64,000 bases of DNA from Patagioenas fasciata (taxonomy: Eukaryota > Chordata > Aves > Columbiformes > Columbidae). The stretch is taken from the NCBI RefSeq assembly GCF_037038585.1, contig NC_092520.1:148799104-148863103 (forward strand), read 5' to 3'. The position numbers and the translations under genes are program-made. The notes under the pieces were generated by a model. The model did not search any database and was not told where the DNA came from. It saw nothing but the letters and a program-made list of their open reading frames with translations. Numbering within the stretch: position 1 is the first letter of the stretch; the number at the start of each line of letters is the position of its first letter. This document shows positions 1 to 11,300 of the stretch, one piece after another.

Positions 1-599
1 ATCTGCCAGCACTTTGGCATCGGGTAATAATAACGGGAGGGTTTTTAGAAACGGGGATTAAAACAATACTGTGTTGATTGTTTGTTTGTTTTTTCCTGGA
101 CGCAGCAGAATGGTCATAAAATCTTAAGTAAGCTGGGAATGAATAAACTTTTTAGATTTTGCTTTTAAACAGAGCGCATGTGGCAAAGAAACAGTTCTCT
201 GTCCCAGAAGTTAACGTAATCTGTAAATCCACCACGGCGCAGCGATGGAGACCACACAAAAGCTAGCCATCAGCCCCTTCTTCCCCTGTCAGCAGACCCT
301 CACTGGAGTGGGTTTGTTGTCGTTGTTTCGACATTCGGGTCGGGAGAAGAAAAAGCCATTTCTCCCCGCAGAATTCCTGCAGAAAACGCTCTGCGCAGCC
401 CGGGCGCTGGCTGATGCTCGGCCAGTTCTGGCTGTGGCGCTTCGGGCGCTGCCTCCTAATGGGGGGAGCAACATTTCCGATAGGAAGCGGCATCATCCCT
501 TCTTTTATTTAAACAAAAGCCAACCTCTTCTGCTCACTCCTCGGAGACGAGGGGGAGAGCTTCAATCATCACACATCTCGAGGATCGTGCAAAAAACGT

Positions 600-938
600 G
601 AGGCGAAGCCGCCCGGGGCTTTCCCGCATCCCTCCCACCCAAAACGCCGATAAGGGCCGGAAATGTCTCGCTAAAGCCCCGAAGCAGGAGGAGCGGAGCG
701 AACCGGAGGAGGCGCCGCCGCGGCCGCCCAGGGTTTAAATGCCCCGCGGGGGCGGGCTGGTAGTGCGGTACCGCCCGCTCCGCTCCCTCCGCCCCGCTCA
801 GCTGACAGCGGAGCCGCTCGGTGCCCGCCGCGGCCTGCGCGCTCCCGCCGGGGATGGGGGCCGGCGCGCCGTGACCGTCCCGCGGGCGCGCCCCCGCGCA
901 GAGCCGCGCTACCGCAGGGAGCCGCCGCCGCCGGCGGG
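600..938 (+). promoter_or_regulatory. DENND5B: CpG-island promoter and 5' UTR of DENND5B
   Basis: This stretch is very rich in G, C and CpG. The island continues through exon 1 into the start of intron 1, to about 1450, while the flanking DNA is CpG-poor. A GC box fitting Sp1/KLF factors (GGGGCGGG) lies at 749-756. An AT island reading TTTAAAT at 734-740 is the only TATA-like sequence, and it is weak. The transcription start cannot be fixed from sequence. It is probably between about 740 and 900, giving a GC-rich 5' UTR. Two upstream ATGs, at 739 and 854, precede the main start. CpG-island promoters are usually broad and widely expressed, and may fire in both directions. I see no exon on the minus strand to support a divergent gene. 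Confidence 0.65.
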
Positions 939-942
939 ATGA
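739..942 (+). other. Upstream ORF whose stop overlaps the DENND5B start (ATGA)
   Basis: An open frame of 67 codons starts at ATG 739. Its TGA stop at 940-942 overlaps the DENND5B start codon at 939-941, making an ATGA overlap. It is Arg/Pro/Gly-rich, as any frame in such GC-rich DNA would be, so the peptide itself is unlikely to be functional. It matters only if transcription starts upstream of 739. In that case it could dampen, or couple by reinitiation, translation of the main ORF. Confidence 0.3.
854..874 (+). other. Short upstream ORF (six codons plus stop)
   Basis: ATG at 854 has G at -3 and G at +4, which is a strong Kozak context. It opens a six-codon frame reading MGAGAP that ends in TGA at 872-874, 64 bases before the main start. 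It lies 84 bases upstream of the DENND5B ATG, so it is likely inside the 5' UTR. It could lower translation of the main frame. The peptide is probably not functional. Confidence 0.4.
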
Positions 943-1050
943 GCGGGAGCGGCGCCCCCGGGCCCGGTGCGGCGCCCTGTCGCTTCGCCCACTACTTCGT
1001 GCTGTGCGGCATCGACGCGGAGAGCGGGCTGGAGCCCGACGAGCTGGCAG
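939..1050 (+). CDS. DENND5B: DENND5B coding exon 1 (N-terminus)
   Basis: This exon encodes residues 1-37 and the first base of codon 38, ending at CTGGCAG followed by the strong donor GTGAGC at 1051. The ATG at 939 is chosen because the frame gives [10 protein letters not shown], then [13 protein letters not shown] and SGLEPDELA, a hallmark start of DENND5 proteins. The context has G at -3. The Gly/Ala/Pro-rich leader (residues 2-13) is low-complexity and appears a little shorter than the mammalian one as I recall it. The conserved [11 protein letters not shown] segment begins the uDENN region. No signal peptide is expected or seen, which fits a cytosolic, membrane-recruited protein. The exon sits inside the CpG island. 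It ends in phase 1, so it can join either the cassette at 49841 or constant exon 2 at 55865 without a frame change. Confidence 0.93.
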
Positions 1051-4000
1051 GTGAGCGCTGCCGCCGGGCGCGGCGCGGCGGCCTCGCCCGCAGCCGTACC
1101 GCTGCGGCTCGCCGCGGCCCGGCGGGCTTTTGGGATCCGTTGCTTCAAAATGTCTGCCCCCCCAGCCCCGGGGAGGGGGAGAAGCGAAACGGGGGGGTCA
1201 CCCCGCCGGCAGAAACCGCAGGGAGGGAGCAACTTTGAAGGCTAGCGCATCCGCGGGAGAGCTAGTGGAGCATCCCCGGAGGGCAGCTCCCGCGGGGGGC
1301 GTTTGTCTGTCGGCCGCCGGGATGCGCCCTCCCCCGCCGGCAGGGCTCCGCCGTTGGCCCTGGTCCCTAATGGTGGAAGGGGAAAGGCAGCCCTGGGCGG
1401 GAGGGTATAGCGGCTCTGCCGCGGCCAGCAGGGTGCGATTGACGGGATAAGGGTACGGGGGGTTACGGAATTGAGGGGAGCGGAATGACCGGGCTTTCTG
1501 TCGGGGCAGTTGCATTTTCATCTCTATTTGCACTAGAAAGGGCGGAGGCGGGGGGGGGTGGTGGGGAATCTGAGAAGAATGGAATAAATTAGTGGAATCG
1601 CATCTTTAATCATGTTGCTTCATTCATATCTTATGTCTATTTGGAAATAGTCTTTCTGCATCGTTCGTTCTTTCTCCATCCCCAAAATGTTACAGAATCA
1701 AAGAATGAAATGCATTTTTAAAAATTTTTTTTGGAGAGTTTATGACTGGTTTTGAGCTGATGATGTTGGGAAAAGGCAGTATTCCTTCCCAAATGTCCGT
1801 TGTGTTTAAATAAAAGGAACTGTTTGTCATTTTTTACACACAAAATGAATAACAGGGCTCAATATCATGGAAGCTAAAGATTTTCTCTCTGAGTTGAGTG
1901 AGAAAGCCCTTAAGTGCTTATGTTTCACTGTTCCGATGTGTTTACACTGCAAGTGAATGGGTTGTGAATGAAACTGAAGGCGGCTGTAGCTGTCACTGTG
2001 GGCACCTCTGCCAGGTGATGGGATCCTGGCGAGGCCTCCACTGCTATCGTGTCAGAAAGTACCTCACCTTCCTGTTGTGTAAGAGAGAGACTTAATGATC
2101 TACATCACTGATCGATGTACCCTGGTTGAAGTTCATATTTTTGTAACCTGTGAGAAGGGTGGATGCATGCAACTGATATTCCAAGGAGCTTTATCTTAAT
2201 GTGGGGTGCCTATATCTTTTCCATTTGCAGTGAGCACACTCTGAGGTAGCCCTAGGATCTCCAAGTTGAACTATTAGCCAAATGTACTTAAATATCTGTT
2301 TGCTTTTTAAAGTGTACTAGTGACCGCAATTGTATCTTTTCAGTTTTGCTGCTTTTAGTAGAAAACTCCTGGCTTGTGACCCATCTCTCAGCTGATGGTG
2401 TACAGAGCTGGATTTGCATAGTATGACCTCTTGGGGTTTCAGCTTCTTAAACTTTGAGTCATCTCAAACTCTTCTATCTGAAAATAAACTATTTTTAAAA
2501 CATAGAACGCACCCGTCACAGGCTGGCAGGCTCTGCCTTCCCTGATGAGTACCCAGACTTTCAGCTTGTCTTTTGCGGATTTCTGCTCTGTTTCCCAGTG
2601 AGATGCGCAGGCGTGTTCTTGGAGTGCTGCTCAAGGACAGGCTGAGTGCAGTGGGTTTGTGCCGTGTAATAGCTCAGCTACCAGGGCTCCACTTTCATGG
2701 TCATTCAGTAGGTTTAGTTGAACTGCCCCAGCAACATTAAGCAGATGTCAAAGCTAAAGCAAGTCTCCTTCTTTGTTTTTCTGTAAAATAAAGACATTTT
2801 GGCACATCTATGATATGTCCATTTATAAAATTTAATGCAACCATGAATCATTTCAAAGAGAAATTACCACAAGTAGTTGTTTTTAAAGCAACTGGGGCTT
2901 CTTTTATTTTCTCCCTCCCCTCCAATTGGAAATCACAAGTAGAAATGTCTACTGTAACTTGTTTAAACTAGGCGAGGTCCAGCAGTATGGTTTAAACATA
3001 CAACATTTTTTGGTAATGCCAATTTAGGAGGCAACCTAGGAGTGTTGGGATGTGGTAGCGGAAGAAGTGGAGTAACAGAAATATGATGAGACTTAATATT
3101 GCCTCTGAGCAATGTTATATTTTTAGGGACTCGTGACAAGAGCTTTCTGCTATCAGCTGGGAGCTCAGCAGTTGGAAATGTTAGAGAAGAACAGGGAGTG
3201 CTGTGAGCTACAAATATAATGCAGCCGCGGAAAAATTAACTCTCCTTTTAGATGGAGCTGAGGAAACATTTCTGCTAAAGCTTGGGGGGTGTCACAGTAG
3301 GCAAGTAGTAGTGAGATCTCATCTGGAAATCTGTGTGAAGAGTTTTCAAAAACCAAGTTACCAGGGTTGAATTCATAACCAAACAGGTGGGGAGAAAGAT
3401 ACTTGTGGAAACAGAAGCCTGTTGTGTCACAGAAAACTCACAAATTAAGGTTATTTATTCCTAAAAATGCATTTACAACATTTTGTAGAAATAAATGATC
3501 CTGCTTTTTCCAGTATTGAATTACATAGCTGTGATAGCTTCCCATGCTGCTAGCTTTGTGCTTAAAGATCTTGAGGTAAGTCACAGCGCCGATGAAAAGT
3601 TGCTGTGACTTAAGCTGCTGCACAGATCATCCCCAATTTAGCAAAAAAGTAATTAAGAACCTGCTTATCTCCAGACCTGTGAGTGCCTTAGCAGCTGGTG
3701 TACACAAAGTGCCTTGCTCAAGCCAGGTCTGGCTGAATGGAGCTTTGCTAGGGTGGAACAGAGGAGCAGGAGGAGACAAGAGAAGCAATTCTGCCAGCCT
3801 GGGGCCTCTCTTCTGAACAGAGAAGCAGAAGTTGAAAAATCCTGGAGGGATTTTTGGTTTCCAGATAGTTACTGGTGATCAGCTGAGGCACAGTTGCCTC
3901 ACCAGGGTGTGTGGCAAGTCTTCTCCAGTGTCACTTGGAGCTCCCCAACCTGTGACCTCCCTTTGGTGGGGACAGATGGGCACCCATCCCATGTGAATGC

Positions 4001-4356
4001 TTTCCTTGCCTGATGGGTTAAACCCAAAGTCTCTTTACACACAAAGCCATCTGCAGTTAAAAAACAAAAAAACCAAAACAAACAAACAAAAAAAACCCCA
4101 CAAAACAGCAACAAAAAAACCCCAAACCAAAAAACACAAAAGCCCCTCATCTACTCCATCTGGCATGAAGTGAAATGTTTTGATGATAGTTTTGGAGGTG
4201 GGGTGAAGAACTAAGTTTTTAATTGGGTGTTTTCACAAAATGAAATGCAACAAAATCAAGGTTTTAAAGTTGTGTGAGGTATTGACGTTCTTTTAGGCAA
4301 GAGTGATTTTCTTTATGGTTCTTGTTCCTGTGGATGCTTGGTGCTTAAAATAAATG
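1051..4356 (+). other. Intron 1, first part: island edge then unremarkable DNA
   Basis: This starts with the donor GTGAGC. The CpG island fades by about 1500, and GC boxes and G-runs are dense up to that point. From about 1600 the DNA is AT-rich and ordinary. An A/C-rich low-complexity tract lies at about 4060-4140. Open frames here on both strands are short, with no recognisable protein similarity. Confidence 0.8.
4060..4140. repeat. A/C-rich low-complexity tract
   Basis: About 80 bases are made almost only of A and C, in degenerate units such as CAAA and AACAAAAA with CCCC interruptions. It resembles other A/C tracts in this window at about 24880-24957 and 50391-50527. On the opposite strand it would read as a T/G-rich pyrimidine-type tract. 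Confidence 0.8.
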
Positions 4357-4601
4357 GGTTCAAACTGGAACACAAAAGGTTCCACTTGAATTTGAGAAGA
4401 AACTTCTCCTCAGTGAGGGTGCCAGAGCACTGGAACAGGCTGCCCAGGGGGGTTGTGGAGTCTCCTTCTCTGGAGACATTCAAAACCCGCCTGGATGCCT
4501 TCCTGTGTAACCTCATCCAGGTGTTCCTGCTCCGGCAGGGGGATTGGACTAGATGATCTTTCAAGGTCCCTTCCAATCCCTGACATTCTGTGATTCTGTG
4601 A
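4357..4601 (+). mobile_element. CR1 LINE, 3' end fragment
   Basis: This is the typical 5'-truncated 3' tail of a chicken-repeat-1 (CR1) retrotransposon. It includes segments fitting the family: GGAACAGGCTGCCCAG, TGGAGACATTCAA, CTAGATGATCTTTCAAGG and TCCCTTCCAA. It ends in the tandem 8-bp repeat of ATTCTGTG at 4585-4601, the CR1 3' hallmark used instead of poly(A). It is in the same orientation as the host gene. The short frames on both strands here are fragments of the repeat, not genes. CR1 elements are the dominant retrotransposons in birds. Confidence 0.93.
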
Positions 4602-7600
4602 TAGATGAGAATTTACCACTATGCAAATGGTTCATTTTGCTTAGATTTTTTTTTTCCTTTGCCTGGATACTATTTTCTGGTACAAATTTTCCTATTTTTT
4701 TAATTAGCAAATTACTTCACAGCTGGCTTTTCAAATGGATTAATTTTAGTTTTTAAAGTGAATTAATTTTGAAAAATAAAAAGCTGTTTATGTATTGTTC
4801 AACTTGGTGGCGTATCCAGGCACACAGCAAAGTGGTGTATTGGATTCTAATGCTATCAAAACACTTGTGGCACAATCACAAAGCTCTCAGTCACGGGCGG
4901 AAGAAAGAAGTCTTTCTAGGGACTTGAGGGAGGAAATGAAGCTATCTAAGGATTTCTTGGCAATTAATAGTTGGAGAGGTCAGAAAAGAAGAGCAGGATA
5001 TTTGATATGAAATATCTTGAAAAACTTGAAAATTTCATTATTAGTTTCTGTGGCCAGTTGAACTGCACTAAAATAGGGTGAAGGCAGCTTTTCTTTCATG
5101 TTTGTGGCTGATAGAAAATACCATGCAGTTCACTTTCATCTTCATGCCTACATCTTTCAGGAAAAGCTGTTTTGAGACTATCAGCCTTGGAATTGCATAT
5201 GCTTAAATGGGCTTGTTACAGTAAATATTTAACATCAGCTTAAACAAAAAGGTGTAATCATTCATTAATTGCGTATTTTGTTGTACTATATGAACTTTGT
5301 GTCTGCAAGGCACAAAATTTTTCTGGCTGTAGCGGCTTTTACATTTTACTTTGAGAGCATATTAAATTTTGTAGTATCTTTTTACAGAGTGTCACGAACT
5401 AGAATTTAGAAAAATCCAAAATACCTATGTGTCAATTAATAAGAAAATTAAATATCTTTTATTGGGGAAGTAATTTAGTGCTCTGGAAGAAAGGAGAGAG
5501 AGAGAATTACAGACGGGTGTTTTGTTCCCAAGTGGAAGGACAGTTATGCTCCATTGAGGATGCTGTTGCTGGTGCAGTTTGGAGGTAGAAAGGATGCAGT
5601 AAGCCAGCATGAGAACTGGGCTCTGAAGGACCATGTTGGATGATGCCTTCTGCGTCTCCAAATGTGAATTATCAGTGGAGTTGTGGCAGCCCTCTTGCTG
5701 TATGAAATGAAAAGTTTTATAGCTTCTTTCCACACATAAACCATAAAAATATTACCTCAGGGCTATGCTTACAGTGAGGACATATTTCAGTTATTGTATC
5801 TTGTCTAGCAACATATTTTGCACTGTCTAGTTCTGGCCATTGCATGAAGATTCACTGTCTTATTGTCCTGGTTCAGTGTACACTTCAAAGCTGTAGAGAG
5901 CTTCACTACTCTACTTTTAAGGTTGCTTTCTTTTCTTTTATGACTGCTGAAGCTGAGAATGCTTTTACCAGTCATGCTCATTGGAAATGTTGAGTCTCTT
6001 CGCGAAGATAAACACTACTTCTGCCTCATGCTGTTTCCCTACAGATATTGGTAATTAATTCCCCCCCAATTAAATGCTAGTTCATTTCATAATGTTGAAA
6101 ACCAAACAGGTTGTATTGCAATCTGACTAACTGGTTTTTGTCTAGTAGGCTCTTAGTTTTAGAAAGCTAAAGGACCTTTTTTGTCCTTGTGTGAGCTTGG
6201 AACCTGCGCGCTCACGCCTTGCAGAGCGTCCCTGCAGCCCGTGCGGTTTCTCTATTGCAGTTCTCCATCCCGGTTCCTTCATGCCAAGTCACCCTGCAGT
6301 GCCAGATAACTTGCTGGTATTGCTACAGCAATACAACTTCTCATGTACATGTCTTTTTCTGAAAATAAGTAATTGGGTTTTTTTTCCTAGTTTACTGGAA
6401 ATAGACTGAGAAATTTCCCTTTACCAAGGAATATCTGAGCAGTTGCAGTTCCTGTTCATGACTTGCGCAGTTGCCACAAATGAAAAGCGGGCTACGGGAG
6501 TTTTGCTTTTCATTTTTAAGTACAGTCCAGAGTTGCATAAAGGATTTTTGGAGGGATTGCCCAGGTTAAGTAATCTGGATGTGGATGAGAGTGATATGAG
6601 TACTGTGCAACTTAACAAAACTTAACTTGTTCCTCAGAAGCAATTGTAGTAGATTGCTGAGGTTTTCTGATAATTGTAAGGCTTGTGGGATGGATGGGAC
6701 TCAAGCATTTCTCCTGCTTAAGAAGCGATGCTTAAATGCAGAGCTAAATCTTCTGACTTTATGGCTGGAATAAGCAATTCTCATGGATGAGGGACTGGAC
6801 GGAGCAGTTGGCTTATTATTGAAGTAACTTGGGTTTTTTTGTAACTTGTATACCCAGTGTTTCCTTGTTTGTTATGACATTTTGGAAACCTGTTTGATAA
6901 AAATCTAAGCCAGATTAATATTTTGTTCATGTGAAAATAAATCTTTTGATCTTGATCTGCGTAAGTAAAGAGCAGCTGTTATAGTTAAAGGGAGTTTGGA
7001 GATCATCCCTGCTTCTGTGCCACCTCAGCTTGATGCTGAAATGGAAATGATGTTTCTGCTCTCTTGTGCATCTTTAAAGGTGGTGGCGTGGACAACTGCT
7101 GTAATGGTTTGTTCTTAAACTTGTTTTTTTGTTTTTTTGCTACCAGAGAAAGACAGAACTGCATTGTGACACCACACAGACTCTAAAAAATAGATTTCTG
7201 AATTATAAATTAAAGACTTAGCTGCTGTAGGGGGATCTCTGCAGCCAAAGGAAGCAGTGCTTTTTTATAAAGAATTGTCGATATTATTGACAAGTATCAT
7301 CTCCATTTATGATAAACTTTAAGGACTGACTGTCTTGCTTACTTGGGTAACAGACCATTTGTGGAATTTCTAATGGTTGTGACGTATTATGCTTTAGTAA
7401 TAGCGTTTTCATTCTCTGTGCCAGAGAGACATTGGATTTAAATGCTCCCCCAACCCTGGTGTGACTATTCTTTTATATGTCTGCCCTCATCTAAGTTTTT
7501 ATACTCTATTCCTTGGAAAAAAAAATCATTATTCCTATCAATAGCACTGACTCATCAATGCTAAACCAAAGATAATTTCATGTACTTTTTTGCTAGATAA

Positions 7601-8019
7601 GCTGCTGTTTTAATTTCCAATTAGAAAGACTAAAACCTTTTGCACTCTCAGAGGCTGTTTAGCTGCCAGCAGCAGTTGTTGCAGTAGCACAGAGGAAGGT
7701 GTGACCATGTACATGAGGGTTTGTTTTAGGGAAAATTCTAGTAACTGATCTGTTAATATTGGGGTATGTAGCTTTTTTTCCTTCACATAGTGTAAACCTC
7801 AGTAGTAATCAAATTGCTGGCAGGCGGACTGGCTGAGCTGCTGTCCTTCATAAGAACGACCTAAATCCAACTCTAATCTTGTCCCTGAGCATCAGCCTGA
7901 AATCATGGCCAGTCCCACCCTGATGGCTTAGTGGTGCGGTGGCTGGGGAGCACCGAGGTCCCTGGGGCTGCAACCACGTGCCTCAGTCAAAGAGCTCTGA
8001 AAGGCAAACTTGCACATGT
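4602..8019 (+). other. Intron 1, no recognisable element
   Basis: Ordinary AT-rich intronic sequence with scattered short homopolymer runs. Frames of up to about 100 codons on either strand show no family I recognise and no coding-like composition. A TGTCCTGGTT string at about 5871 recalls the start of avian LTRs, but nothing following it supports an LTR. Confidence 0.7.
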
Positions 8020-8331
8020 CTTACTTAAAAGGGGCCTATAAGAGAGATGGGGACAGGCTTTTCAGCAGGGCCAATTGCAATAGGACAAGGGTTATGGTTT
8101 TAAACTAAAGAGGGGAGATTCAGGTTAGACATGAGGAAGACATTTTTTTACTATGAGGGTGGCCCAGGTTGCCCAGAGAAGTGGTAGATGCCCCATCCCT
8201 GGAGACATTCAAGTCCAGGCTGGATGGGACTCTGAGCAAGCTGATCTAGTTGAAAATGTCCCTGCTCATGGCAGGGGGTTCTGCTAGATGACCTTTGAAA
8301 GGTCCCTTCCAACCCAAAATATTCTATGATG
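8020..8331 (+). mobile_element. CR1 LINE, 3' end fragment (different subfamily)
   Basis: This is a second CR1 tail, starting near TTACTTAAAAGGGGCCTATA. It continues through TTTACTATGAGGGTGG, CAGGTTGCCCAGAGAAG, CCCTGGAGACATTCAAG and GGTCCCTTCCAACCC, and ends with a single ATTCTATGAT. It differs from the copies at 4357 and 37889, so it belongs to a different or older CR1 subfamily. It is in sense orientation and clearly 5'-truncated, with no reverse transcriptase frame. Confidence 0.92.
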
Positions 8332-11300
8332 TCCTGGAGACCGTAGCAGTGCTGTATCAGGCCTTGTCATGGCTAGGTGTTGGTAGGAAGCATGAAATGA
8401 TAGTTTAGAGCTTACGTTGAAGGTGTTTGTTGCCAATGGAGGGGCTCCCATGTCAGCATCCACCTCTGTGGTGGTCCTCACAGTGCTGGAGGAAAGTGGG
8501 ATCTGGGGGAAGAGGATTACTACTCTTCTCAAAACAGGAGAGCAGAAACAGTGGATATGTCAGAATTGTCCAGGGCAGTGTGTGGCTGGAGTATTGATTT
8601 CTCTGCTCAGCTGTCTGCTCGTGAAGCCTTTCCGTCCTCTCCAGGGCAATCTACCAGCACTGCAGGAGCTGTGCCAGCTCCCCGACACTGTGCCCACAGC
8701 ATTCCTCTGCCAGCACAGCACTCACTGTAGGAAAACCTCCAAAATAAGCTGGTTAAAATGCATGCAAGCCAGCAGGGCAAGGGTGTCAGGGCTCTCTTGC
8801 CTGGGTTCTTTCACCTGCTTGTCATGGGCTAATCAAGTTGTCCTTAATGCCAGCTCGTCCCTGAAACACGCTGGCAAACGTACAGCCTGCAAAGCCTCTG
8901 CGCAGGCTTGACGCTGGATGCGCGGCTGGCATGCTGCTCCCTGCTGCAGCTGCTGATCTGCTGCAACGAGGGCTGGAGTCAATGGGAAATGTGAATGAAG
9001 CAGGGAAAGAAAAAAAAAAAATAAACAGCATTTGGACTTCGATCCAGTTAATGGTGTGGTGCTTGGTTGGTTCTATTTGAGATCTGTAGGACTGTTTACA
9101 TATGTGGGAAGAAGATCACAAGTAGCTTGTTCAGCCATCTCTTGTGCACATGGAGAGGAACTGTAACAGTCAATATATGAGCCTTCATAGAGTTTGCAAG
9201 TGTAAGTAACTGACTTTTTTTTTAATCTACCTCTTGACCAGAAGTAGGAAGTGTTACATTGAGGAAAAACAAATTTGGTTAGGCAACAATAGACATACTC
9301 TGTTATTTTGGTCGCATGAGCGATATTGACAATCTCAAGTGTAAATAGGAAAGAAATGATGATGGATAATGACAATAAAAGACACATACTGGGGAGACGA
9401 CTGTGTGACAGACTGCTGGGGTGTCAGATACTGACATGGCTGGAAGAAGCTTCTGTTGAAGTATGCAAGTACAAACAGCTCAGTTTTTGCTCCTTGCTTG
9501 GAGTCAAAGATGGTTTTACTTGGCTGTCTGATTATTATATCTTAGCTGAGAGCTTTCTCGTTAAGATGTCCTAGGCTTGATGAAGATGCCTGGCTGGAAA
9601 TGTGAAACCATGCTCCTTCAAGGTGAGGGGTTTTGCTTCGTCCTACTTCTACATACCAACTCAATCCATGAAAAATAACATCAAAACACCCCAACAGATA
9701 CTTAAAGGGTGAAATGGTAAGAGTATTCCCTTGCTAATAGATACTCCATGTAGAGTAGTCATGAAGGACTTCACTAGATCTCAGTGAGCAGCTTTGATTG
9801 ATAGTACAAAATTTAACTCTTAGTAGAATATAACATGGGGGCAAATGTCGAGGTTTGGATCTGCAAAGAAAACTTCTTCTCTCACTGGAGAAGAACTTTC
9901 AGGATTTCATACAAAAATGTCAGCAGTCCTTGTGTTGTGTTCAGAGGCAATGTCAGTCTTGGGAGAATGAGATTCCACCTCTGCCCCCCACCTTGGAGCA
10001 CAAACTTGGCTTTGCTTTACAGTCATCTTAGTAATGAAATTCCAACAATAATTCTGGCACCTAGTAGCATTTTTTAAATAAGCTGCGTATGAAATGGAGT
10101 CAAATCATGTTTCAAAGCTGTGTGAGTGGTAGGTTGCACAGCATGAAAGCTGGAAGAATCCCCTGTCCACCCTCTTCTTGGTGTTCTCTTGTTATGTTGA
10201 AGACTAACATGTGGAAGGGTAAGGGGGCTTAATCTGAAACACCATTCTGTCTAAACAGTAATAGGATTTAAAAAAAGGCAAAGCTCAACTGTCATGGGTA
10301 TGTAGTGGCTGGTGCTTTTCATGCATGACTGAAATTATTTGTATAAATTTGCATTTTCCCCCTGGCATCTAGATAAACCCATGCTCATTTCCATGCATAG
10401 CTATTTTCACATGCAAACTGGCATGCGATGTAATGCAACATTACCTGCTTTAGCAGTAACTATAGATACAAGGAAAAAGCAAGTGTCGCTGTGGATGCCC
10501 CTTAGCTGAGGCCCCCCAGGTAGAAAAGGTGCTTCCAGTGTCTTGTGACTGAACAACAAGAGGGCTGAGCTCTTGTAAAGAAATGATGAAACCAAGCGCT
10601 TACTGAACTGGTAGTTTCTCAATGAAATATTGATCAAATGGGCCGAGTGGTCTGCTTTGGACCAACTGACATTTGAGATGTAGCTGGAACCTGCTGGGAG
10701 AGGAGGATGCTGTCATGGTCCAAATAGGTACTGGTTACACTGACTTTAAATGTCTGAGATCTGGAGCCCAGGTTCTCACTGTCCTGGTGACTGTCTAGAG
10801 GATCCAAGTTCCTGATTTAGGACTCCCTCTCTCCTGCTTTTTGTCTGGGTTGCTGCTGAGATAAATCCAGTCAGATGATGCAGGTACCTTCTGCTAGGGC
10901 CTCTGGTCTCCCATGAGATGCTCAGGAAAGAGAATTGAGATTTATTTTTTCAGATTCAAACTATGAAGTATTTGAGCAAAGAACGCAATAATATACAATT
11001 GAGTAAATATTTGGCTTTCCATTGCTGAGGGAGGGGAGGATTTGCTGATTAGTTAGTTATTCACACAGTACTGTTTTTTCTATCAGTATTTCCACTTGAT
11101 ATTATTGTTTGCTTTATGCTGTGTAACACTCTGACGTGAATGTAAAATGAAGAACAATTTTATGCTTAAAACAACATAGACATGTTAACATAGGCTTTGT
11201 CTCAGCTGTGATGTCGGCTGATGTGGAGAGATGAAGGGCTGTTGCACAGTTTATAGGGACTTTTTGTAATGTAGATGTTGTGCTTTCTCATTTTGTTTAT

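Noticed and set aside
245-601. 118-codon open frame upstream of the promoter, with antisense frames over it
   Set aside because: No recognisable protein, no splice or promoter structure of its own, and the composition follows the local GC-rich DNA.
909-1533. Several 90-111 codon frames on both strands around exon 1
   Set aside because: They are stop-poor by-products of CpG-island composition. Only the frame from 939 to 1050 carries conserved DENND5B sequence.
5871-5900. TGTCCTGGTT string resembling the start of an avian LTR
   Set aside because: No matching LTR body, TATA box, CA end or target duplication follows.
8417-8911. 164-codon open frame in intron 1
   Set aside because: No family resemblance, no splice or promoter context, and the length is plausible by chance in a window of this size.
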